DNA of 64,000 nt, taken from the NCBI RefSeq assembly GCF_902499115.1, contig NZ_CABVPN010000004.1, positions 186,001 to 250,000 of the forward strand. Reading direction: 5' to 3'. Both the position numbers and the translations under genes were made by a program. This stretch comes from Burkholderia diffusa (GTDB lineage: Bacteria > Pseudomonadota > Gammaproteobacteria > Burkholderiales > Burkholderiaceae). Below the pieces are notes generated by a model. It was not told where the DNA came from and ran no database searches. It saw only the letters and a program-made list of their open reading frames with translations. Shown piece after piece: positions 54,688 through 61,449 of the stretch; within the stretch, counting starts at the first letter, position 1, and each line of letters opens with the position of its first letter.

Positions 54688-56091
54688 ATGGTACGACTGG
54701 TCTTGCTGCTGCTGGGCATCGAATATCTGCGAACGCGCTCGCGCGGGCTGACCGTGCTGGGCTGGCTGTGGGTCGTCGCGGGCGTCGGCATCTTCGTCGA
54801 CGCGCTCGACGGTGCGCTGCATTTTCCGATCGAACTGTTCGCCTGGCTGTTCCTGATCGAGGGGCTCGCGACGCTCGCGGTGGCTGGCAGCGGCGTCGGC
54901 GGGCAGCGCATCCTGCGCTACGTGAAGGGCATCGCGGTCGTCGTGGCCGCCGGGCTCGTGTTCGCGGGCCATCATCACGGCCACTTCCTTTTGTCGATGA
55001 TCTTCGGCACGCTGTTCCTCGTCGACGGGCTGCTGCAGTGCACGTCCGCATGGATGGTGCGTTACCGGCGCTGGAACGTTGCATTCGCGTGGGGCGTCGT
55101 CGAGATCCTGCTGGCTGTCTTCTTCTATCAGCCGTATCCAACCCACTATGTGGGTACCGTGCCGTACTGCCTCGGCCTGCTGCTGATGTTTGGCGGGATG
55201 CACATGCTGAGCCTTGCCGCGCGCGTGCGGCGGCTGACGCGCAATCCCGCGTTCGTCACATCGCCGGCGCCGTCGATCGTGCCCGACATCGACGCGGCGC
55301 CCGACATCCCGCGCTTCACGCAATCGGAATGGGACGGCCCGCCGGCCGACCACGAGCACGCGCTGACCGTGCACGTGTGGACGCCGACCGGCACGTCGAA
55401 GGCCGAAGCCCAGCGCTATCCGGTGATCGACCGCTACATCGCGGCGGTGGACGTCAACGGCGTGATCTCCACTGGCCATGCGGCGCTGGAGTCGCCCGAG
55501 GGCATCTACATCAGCCTCTATCCGGCGGTGGAAATCGATCGTTCTCCGGACGAATTCACGCGGATTCTGCGCGCGACGCGCGAGAACGACGTGCCGGGCC
55601 TGTTCCAGCCCGACTATGCGACCGAGTCGAAAGCGTGGTGTCCGTCGACCGTGCGCGTGCGGATCCGCAATTACGATCCGGCGAAGCTGGCCGCATTCTG
55701 GTCGTCGTATCGGCAGACCGTCACGTACAACCTCACGCACCGCAACTGCTCGAGCACCGTCTCGAACGCGCTCGAAGCGGCACTCGACGGCGCGGTGTGG
55801 CGGCTCAGGGGCACGCGTGCCGGGTGGGGCGCATTCATCCGGCTGCTGCTCACGCCCGAGCTGTGGGTCGCCGCGCAGATCCGCAAGCGTGCGGTGACGA
55901 TGGCCTGGACGCCCGGCCTCACGCTCGACTATGCGCGCGCGCTCAGCATGCTCGCCGATCCGCGGCCGTTCGCGTGGTGGAAGGTCGCGCGCTCGGCCGT
56001 GAAGGCGATCATGGCGTCGCGCCGCGCATGGCGAGCGCAGGACAGCGCGGCACTGTCACCGGGTGAATCGGAAGCCGCGTCGGTGAAATAA
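54688..56091 (+). CDS. HdeD-like membrane domain fused to a papain-like (NlpC/P60-type) domain
   Basis: ATG 54688 follows GAGGGCGCC. The 467-residue product has about six transmembrane helices in residues 1-185, resembling DUF308/HdeD acid-resistance proteins. A soluble domain follows: histidine 264 in ISTGHAALESPEGIYISLYP and cysteine 354 in LTHRNCSSTVSNALEAAL, in the order His then Cys seen in circularly permuted papain-fold enzymes. The last ~70 residues are basic. The catalytic dyad and fold are inferred from motif order only. It could be a membrane-anchored hydrolase for peptides or lipids. Confidence 0.72.
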   Translation: MVRLVLLLLGIEYLRTRSRGLTVLGWLWVVAGVGIFVDALDGALHFPIELFAWLFLIEGLATLAVAGSGVGGQRILRYVKGIAVVVAAGLVFAGHHHGHFLLSMIFGTLFLVDGLLQCTSAWMVRYRRWNVAFAWGVVEILLAVFFYQPYPTHYVGTVPYCLGLLLMFGGMHMLSLAARVRRLTRNPAFVTSPAPSIVPDIDAAPDIPRFTQSEWDGPPADHEHALTVHVWTPTGTSKAEAQRYPVIDRYIAAVDVNGVISTGHAALESPEGIYISLYPAVEIDRSPDEFTRILRATRENDVPGLFQPDYATESKAWCPSTVRVRIRNYDPAKLAAFWSSYRQTVTYNLTHRNCSSTVSNALEAALDGAVWRLRGTRAGWGAFIRLLLTPELWVAAQIRKRAVTMAWTPGLTLDYARALSMLADPRPFAWWKVARSAVKAIMASRRAWRAQDSAALSPGESEAASVK

Positions 56092-56517
56092 TCGCGCGGC
56101 GCCGGACGAGGGCCGGGCGCGACAGGCGCCGCCGCCGGACGATCCGGCGTCGTGGCCCGCTATCGGAACTTGCCTGGCGAACAACAATGAACGCCACGAG
56201 CGCATTCCGCATCCTGATTCCCGTGTGAAGCTTCGCCCGTTCCTGATCTCGACGCGGTATGGCTTGTCTGGCCGGGTGGCCGTCATCCTGGGGATGCTCC
56301 GTTGCAGGATGATGATGGCGACAGGGCAGGCCGGCGTCGCAGGCGCAAGAAGGTGAGCGTCGGGATCGGTGCCGCCGATAACGGGCTCGGCGTTGCGCGA
56401 CGAATTCCTTCGTCAACCTTCATATTGATGCCACGTTGCGCGGACAACAATCGCGGGCAGACATTCGACAATCTTGCGGCGCATCCCGCGACCGCAAGCC
56501 TTTTCCGAGGAAACGCC
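56092..56517. other. Intergenic region upstream of the RNase T2 gene
   Basis: These 426 bases contain only frames without homology; one frame continuous with the RNase gene is open from 56302 but its residues before 56518 are not a signal peptide. No terminator or repeat is evident. Confidence 0.4.
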
Positions 56518-57249
56518 ATGCTCAAGACGCTCGCCCGCGCCGCGGCCGCACTCGCCGTCGCATCCGCCTCGCTGCACGCCGTCGCGCAGACCAGCTACGA
56601 CTACCTGTTGCTCGCTGCTTCGTGGGAGCCCGGCTTCTGCGCGTCGCACGACACGCCGGAGTGTACGAACCTCGCCGGCACGTACGCGGCGACGAGCCTG
56701 TCGCTGCACGGCCTGTGGCCGAACAGGTACGACGGCAACCAGCCGTTCTACTGCGGCGTGCCGCAGAGCGACGTCGATCTCGACAACGCGCACCAGTGGT
56801 GCAGCATGGATGCGTATCCGGTCAGCACCGCGACGCGCAACACGCTGTCAACCTACATGCCGGGCGTGGCGTCGTGCCTTGACAAGCACGAATGGTTCAA
56901 GCATGGCACCTGCTCGAATTCGGCATCGCCGGACGCATACTGGAACGAGGCGGCCGGCATGGTCAGCCGGCTCGGCAACACGTCGTTCAACGCGTTCCTG
57001 CAGGCGAACGCGGGCAAGACCGTGACGCGCAACCAGCTGCTGTCCGCGTTCGAAGGCGCGTTCGGGAGCAATACGCGCAGCGCGGTGTCGCTGAAGTGCA
57101 CGAAGACCAACGGCGTCAGCTATTTCACGGAAGCGTGGATCGCGGTCAAGACGAATGCGACCACGCAGTTTCCGAGCGCGGCCTCGCTCGTGACGGACGG
57201 GAATACGCAGGGGACGTGCCCGACGTCGGGCGTGTATATCGCGAAGTAA
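56518..57249 (+). CDS. Secreted ribonuclease T2 family protein
   Basis: ATG 56518 after GAGGAAACGCC gives 243 residues. A signal peptide ends at VAQT. The two active-site segments of RNase T2 are complete: CAS1 in LSLHGLWPN and CAS2 in KHEWFKHGTC. Paired cysteines (PGFCAS, PECTN, FYCGVP, HQWCSM, ASCLD, LKCTK, GTCPTS) fit secreted folding. It would degrade RNA to 2',3'-cyclic and 3'-nucleotides in the periplasm or outside. The mature protein is compact, as for bacterial RNase I types. Confidence 0.92.
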   Translation: MLKTLARAAAALAVASASLHAVAQTSYDYLLLAASWEPGFCASHDTPECTNLAGTYAATSLSLHGLWPNRYDGNQPFYCGVPQSDVDLDNAHQWCSMDAYPVSTATRNTLSTYMPGVASCLDKHEWFKHGTCSNSASPDAYWNEAAGMVSRLGNTSFNAFLQANAGKTVTRNQLLSAFEGAFGSNTRSAVSLKCTKTNGVSYFTEAWIAVKTNATTQFPSAASLVTDGNTQGTCPTSGVYIAK

Positions 57250-57270
57250 CGCGCGAAGTTGCGCGGGATG

Positions 57271-57297
57271 CGCCGGTCGGAAGCGTTCCGGCCGGCG
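57271..57297. terminator. Hairpin between convergent RNase T2 and isochorismatase genes
   Basis: CGCCGG, T, CGGAA, GCG loop, TTCCG, G, CCGGCG: a 12-pair stem with one T-G wobble. It lies 22 bases after the RNase stop and 20 before the end of the opposing gene. No T-run follows, so it may stabilise or weakly terminate both transcripts. Confidence 0.45.
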
Positions 57298-57316
57298 TGG
57301 CGCGGGTGTTGCACGT

Positions 57317-57952
57317 CTATGCGAGCAGCAGCAGTGCGTCGGCGAGCGACAGCACTGTCGTGCGCGTCTCGAACGCCGTCGCGAACAGATGCTCGTGCAC
57401 GACCTGATCCGGATCGTAGCAGCAGTCCTTCACCGTATACAGCCGGAAATCCGCATCGCTTGCGTGCGCAACCGACGACAGCACGACGCCGGTCGACGCA
57501 ATTCCGACGAGGATCAGCGTGTCGATGCCCTGCGCGACGAGCCGTGACTGCAGGTCGGTGCGGAAGAACACGCTCGCGCGATGCGCGACGGTCAGCGGCT
57601 CGTGGTCCAGCCGTCCGAGTTCCGGGCATGGGCCGTCGTCGACGAAGAGGCCGAGCTGCTTGATCCCTTGGCCGTTCTTGTTGCGTGGACTGACCTCCGG
57701 ATAGCCCGGGGTGAAACGGAGATTGGCGAAACACACGTGGACGCCGCCCGCCCGGGCTGCATCGCACAGCTTGCGCGTGTTGGCGAGCAGGGTAGGGGCG
57801 ACCGATGGAAAGAGACCGAGAATGTCGGTCTGGTAGTGCATCACGACCAGTGCGGTTTTTGCCGGCACGATCGGCGGAATCGGTGTGTGCGTGCGGCCTT
57901 CCGCGTGTGCGTGGCGAGTCGTTGCGAGATCTGAAGCGTGTTCCGGTTGCAT
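57317..57952 (-). CDS. Isochorismatase-fold protein lacking the catalytic cysteine
   Basis: ATG 57952 gives 211 residues with the cysteine-hydrolase (isochorismatase) fold: KTALVVMHYQTDI at the first strand, the helix before VHVCFANLRF, and GIASTGVVLSSVAHASD at the position where the nucleophilic cysteine normally stands. That cysteine is absent and the usual first-strand aspartate is also not clearly present. Either it is a non-hydrolytic member or it works by another mechanism. It is convergent with the RNase T2 gene. Annotations of nicotinamidase or isochorismatase activity would be unsafe. Confidence 0.82.
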   Translation of the reverse strand: MQPEHASDLATTRHAHAEGRTHTPIPPIVPAKTALVVMHYQTDILGLFPSVAPTLLANTRKLCDAARAGGVHVCFANLRFTPGYPEVSPRNKNGQGIKQLGLFVDDGPCPELGRLDHEPLTVAHRASVFFRTDLQSRLVAQGIDTLILVGIASTGVVLSSVAHASDADFRLYTVKDCCYDPDQVVHEHLFATAFETRTTVLSLADALLLLA

Positions 57953-57985
57953 GACTGATGCTCTCCCATGAGTCATTTCGGTGTC

Positions 57986-58048
57986 TCAGAAAATCGATCG
58001 CTCGTTATACGTCGTCAACCATTCCGATGCAAGCGTGCCGGAACTCGG
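57986..58048 (-). pseudogene. Orphan copy of the glutaminase 3' end
   Basis: On the minus strand the last 20 codons read PSSGTLASEWLTTYNERSIF and stop. The intact glutaminase ends SLAGTLALEWLTTYTGRSIF, 14 of the last 18 positions identical. A 15-base block (GTCGTCAACCATTCC) is identical at 58011-58025 and 58424-58438. The rest of the gene is missing in front of it, so this is a decayed partial duplicate. Confidence 0.75.
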
Positions 58049-58079
58049 TCAATACGGTCAGCGGTGCCGGCACGTGGAC

Positions 58080-58230
58080 TCACACGCCGACCAGCTTCAT
58101 CGAGTTCATTCCTTTTTCGAAACTGAGGATCTTGATGACGCGCCTGAAGTTATAGGCACAGGATGTGCAAGCTCATTTCAGTCGCGACGCGACCAATATT
58201 ACGGTCTTCGCCTTCGACAAAACGCCCCAT
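58080..58230 (-). mobile_element. Internally deleted transposase remnant (IS1182-like)
   Basis: Read on the minus strand from 58230, the frame MGRFVEGEDRNI is the start typical of IS1182-type transposases, and GRVATEMSLHIL continues directly into their C-terminal helix. After CTG at 58159 a one-base insertion shifts the frame; the continuation then reads AYNFRRVIKILSFEKGMNSM and ends LVGV, the usual tail. More than a thousand bases of the middle of the gene are gone. It cannot transpose. Terminal repeats were not identified with confidence. The family call rests on remembered motifs. Confidence 0.68.
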
Positions 58231-58398
58231 CGTCGCCTCTCATCGGAACGGGTTGACTCAGCCTGGGTGATCGAACGCGTTTTTACGCAACCTCGGTCGA
58301 TTGCTGCCGATAGCCGAATTCCCCGTTGAGCGCGCCGGCACGAGCCGATATTCACCTGCCGCCGTCGTGCCTGCCGACGCGCGCCCAACCTCGCACCT
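58231..58398. other. Gap between IS remnant and glutaminase 3' end
   Basis: No gene is visible. The segment GGTTGCGTAAAAACGCG (on the minus strand, about 58277-58293) could be the left terminal sequence of the IS remnant because it lies 50-60 bases before the transposase start, but a matching right end was not found. Confidence 0.3.
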
Positions 58399-59313
58399 TC
58401 AAAAAATCGACCTTCCCGTATAAGTCGTCAACCATTCCAGCGCCAGCGTCCCCGCCAGCGAGTTCCCGTTCGCATCGAGCCCCGGCGCCCATACGCACAC
58501 GGCCATGTCACCCGGCAGCACCGCGACGATCCCGCCGCCGACACCGCTCTTGGCAGGCAAGCCGACGCGATAAACGAAGTCGCCCGCCGCGTCGTAGGTG
58601 CCACAGGTCAACATCAGCGCCGACAACCGCTTCGCCGAACTCGCATCGACGACCCGCTCGCCAGTGACGGGCGCGACTCCGCCGTTCGCGAGAAACAGCG
58701 CCGCTTGCGCAAGCTCGACGCAGTTCATCGTGATCGCACACTGGCGGCAATACGCGTCCACCACCGTGTCGGGCGGCATCTGCATGTTCCCGAAGCTCGC
58801 CATGAAATGCGCCATCGCGCGGTTGCGTTCCGCGTGCTGCAGTTCCGAGAGCGCGACGCGCGAATCGTAGTCGAGGTCGGTCGCGCCGATCAGCCGCCGC
58901 ACGAACTCGACGAGCGCCGTCTCGGCCTTGACGAAGCGGCGGCACAGCACGTCGGTGACGACCAGCGCGCCGGCGTTGATGAACGGGTTGCGCGGCTTGC
59001 CGCGCTCGCTTTCGAGCTGAACGAGCGAATTGAACGCGGTGCCGGACGGCTCGCGGCCGACCCGCTCCCACAGCGCATCGCCCAGCAGCTGGAACGCGAG
59101 CGTGCAAGCGAACAGCTTCGAGATGCTCTGGATCGAGAAGCGCTCCTGCGCGTCGCCGACGGTGTAAACGTTTCCGTCCAGCGTCACGACGGCCATCCCG
59201 AACTTGTCGGCGGGCACTTTAGCGAGCTCGGGAATGTAGTCGGCGACACGTCCCTGGCCGATCCAGGGGGCGAGTTCGGCATGGATGCGTTCGAGGATCG
59301 ACTGGTAATTCAT
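58399..59313 (-). CDS. glsA: Glutaminase
   Basis: ATG 59313 (MNYQSILERIHAELAPWIGQG) gives 304 residues, the normal family size. The fold is beta-lactamase-like: the catalytic SxxK is in FSIQSISKLFA, NAGALVV and LPAKSGVGGGI supply further active-site residues, and the end is YTGRSIF. It hydrolyses L-glutamine to glutamate and ammonia in the cytoplasm. The open frame before this ATG has no homology. It is divergent from the response regulator gene. Confidence 0.95.
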   Translation of the reverse strand: MNYQSILERIHAELAPWIGQGRVADYIPELAKVPADKFGMAVVTLDGNVYTVGDAQERFSIQSISKLFACTLAFQLLGDALWERVGREPSGTAFNSLVQLESERGKPRNPFINAGALVVTDVLCRRFVKAETALVEFVRRLIGATDLDYDSRVALSELQHAERNRAMAHFMASFGNMQMPPDTVVDAYCRQCAITMNCVELAQAALFLANGGVAPVTGERVVDASSAKRLSALMLTCGTYDAAGDFVYRVGLPAKSGVGGGIVAVLPGDMAVCVWAPGLDANGNSLAGTLALEWLTTYTGRSIF

Positions 59314-59537
59314 CGTGTGTGAGGCAGGGCGGGCGCGCGGCCCGGTTTTCGGAGAGCCCGTATGGAACCGTTTCGGCGCCGATTCGTCAAGCGCGGCGAC
59401 CATCGCGCCCTTATTCTCCAGATCTTCAAACGGGCAATCGGTGGGCGCAGTATCATGCGGTACGTTTCGACCGATGGCCGGCAGCCGGCGCAGGCCTGCC
59501 GCCGCCGCGGTTTCCCCGTACGATCCGACCGTTGCCC

Positions 59538-60248
59538 ATGTCTTTTCGCATCCTGCTCGTCGAAGACGACACCCGCCTGTCCACACTGATCGCCGGCTAC
59601 CTGCGCAAGAACGACTATGAAGTCGACACTGTGCTGCACGGTGACGCCGCCGTCCCGGCGATCCTGTCCACGCGCCCGGATCTCGTCATTCTCGACGTGA
59701 ACCTGCCGGGCAAGGACGGCTTCGAGATCTGCCGCGAGGCGCGCAAGGCGTACGACGGCGTGATCATCATGGTGACGGCGCGCGACGAGCCGTTCGACGA
59801 ACTGCTCGGCCTCGAATTCGGCGCCGACGACTACGTGCACAAGCCGGTCGAGCCGCGCATCCTGCTCGCGCGGATCAAGGCGCAACTGCGCCGCGTCCCC
59901 GCGCGCGCGGCCGAGGGTGCCGCGCCGCAGCCGGAGCGCTACACGTTCGGCCAGTTCTCGATCGACCGCACCGACCGTTCGGTCGTGCTGCCGGGCGGCG
60001 GCTCGCCGGACCTCACGTCGGCCGAGTTCGACCTGCTGTGGGTGCTGGTGTGCCATGCGGGAGAAGTCGTCAGCCGTGACGACCTGATGCTGCAGCTGCG
60101 CGGCGTCGAGTTCGACGGTCTCGACCGCACGATCGACGGGCGCATCTCGAAGCTGCGCCGCAAGCTGCATGACGATGCGGGCAACCCGCAGCGGATCAAG
60201 ACGATCCGCAGCAAGGGTTACCAGTTCAGCAAGCATGCGTGGGAATGA
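59538..60248 (+). CDS. OmpR-family response regulator (RstA-like)
   Basis: The 236-residue product has a receiver domain with the phosphoacceptor aspartate in LVILDVNLPG, acidic pair VEDD and switch lysine in VHKPVEP, followed by a winged-helix DNA-binding domain (LTSAEFDLLWVLV, GRISKLRRKLHDD, IRSKGYQF). ATG 59538 lies after a weak ribosome-binding site. The kinase gene follows 64 bases later. RstA-like proteins respond to envelope or acid/Mg conditions; the signal here is unknown. Confidence 0.92.
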   Translation: MSFRILLVEDDTRLSTLIAGYLRKNDYEVDTVLHGDAAVPAILSTRPDLVILDVNLPGKDGFEICREARKAYDGVIIMVTARDEPFDELLGLEFGADDYVHKPVEPRILLARIKAQLRRVPARAAEGAAPQPERYTFGQFSIDRTDRSVVLPGGGSPDLTSAEFDLLWVLVCHAGEVVSRDDLMLQLRGVEFDGLDRTIDGRISKLRRKLHDDAGNPQRIKTIRSKGYQFSKHAWE

Positions 60249-60312
60249 CGCCGGCCCGGCACGACGCCGTCGGCCGCCGCATCCTCGCATCGCACGATAG
60301 CCGGAAGCCGCG

Positions 60313-61443
60313 ATGATCCGACGCACCCGTTCGCACCCCGATGCAGCGCCGCTTTCGGCGCCGCGCTATGTCAGATGGCGCTGGCTGCATTTCCGCCGCG
60401 CGTGGACCGACACGCGCGCCGACCGCATTCCGAGCTGGTCGCGCCTGTACGTGCGGACCTACCTGCATCTGCTCGGCCTCGTGCTGCTGACCGCGCTCGT
60501 GCCGGCGCTCGCGCTGTGCGTCGTGCTGTCGCCGGAAGTCGTGTGGCACGCGTTCGACGCGCTGCCGGGCGACATCTGGATCGTGCTGGCGTTCGTGTTC
60601 GCAGCGCCCGCGCTCGCCGCATATCGGTGGATGCGGCCGGTCTGGTCGGATCTCGTGATGGTGCGCGAGCGCGCGATCGACTTCACCGGCGGCCGCTTCA
60701 ACACGCGCGCGCGGGAGTCGCACAGCGTGATCATCGGCCCGCTCGCGCGCACGCTGAATGCGCTCGCGATGCGCATGGAGCGGCTGATCGCGGCGCAGCG
60801 CGACCTGACGAACGGGATCTCGCACGAGCTGCGCACGCCGCTCGCGCGCGTGCGCTTCGCGCTCGAGATGCTGCGCGAACCGGGCTCCGCCGCCGAATAC
60901 CACGGTGCGCTGGAGAGCATCGCGCAGGACGTGACCGAGCTCGAGGAGCTGATCGACATGAGCCTCACGTATGCGCGGCTCGAATACAGCTCGCTGCAGT
61001 CGAACCTCGAACTGACCGCGCCGGTCGCGTGGTTCGAGCACCAGGTCAGCGACGCGCAGCTGCTGTATCCGGAGCGTGCGATCGAGTCGCGCATCGCGAT
61101 CGCGTCGGACCTGCGCGTGAAGATGGACCGGCGGCTGATGTCGTACGCGATGCGCAACCTGCTGCGCAACGCGAGCAAATATGCGGCGTCGCGGATCGTC
61201 GTCGGGATCGCGCTCGAGCACGGCAACATCGCGATCTTCGTCGAGGACGACGGCCCGGGCGTGCCGGAGAGCGAGCGCGAGCGGATCTTCGACGCGTTCG
61301 TGCGCCTCGACCGCCGCACCGGCGGCTACGGGCTCGGCCTCGCGATCACGCGGCAGGTGCTCCACGCGCACAACGGCCGGATCGCGGTAGTGGATCCGGT
61401 CGAACTCGGCGGCGCGCGTTTCGAGATCAGCTGGCCGATCTGA
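60313..61443 (+). CDS. Sensor histidine kinase (RstB-like)
   Basis: The 376-residue product has two membrane helices (HLLGLVLLTALVPALALCVVL and IWIVLAFVFAAPALAAY), with only a short periplasmic loop between them. A HAMP-like linker, the phosphorylated histidine in ISHELRTPLARVR, the N box NLLRNASKYA and the G boxes DDGPGVP and GYGLGLAI follow. All catalytic boxes are complete. The tiny periplasmic part suggests signal sensing in the membrane or through a partner. It forms a pair with the preceding regulator. Confidence 0.93.
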   Translation: MIRRTRSHPDAAPLSAPRYVRWRWLHFRRAWTDTRADRIPSWSRLYVRTYLHLLGLVLLTALVPALALCVVLSPEVVWHAFDALPGDIWIVLAFVFAAPALAAYRWMRPVWSDLVMVRERAIDFTGGRFNTRARESHSVIIGPLARTLNALAMRMERLIAAQRDLTNGISHELRTPLARVRFALEMLREPGSAAEYHGALESIAQDVTELEELIDMSLTYARLEYSSLQSNLELTAPVAWFEHQVSDAQLLYPERAIESRIAIASDLRVKMDRRLMSYAMRNLLRNASKYAASRIVVGIALEHGNIAIFVEDDGPGVPESERERIFDAFVRLDRRTGGYGLGLAITRQVLHAHNGRIAVVDPVELGGARFEISWPI

Positions 61444-61449
61444 GCGCCG

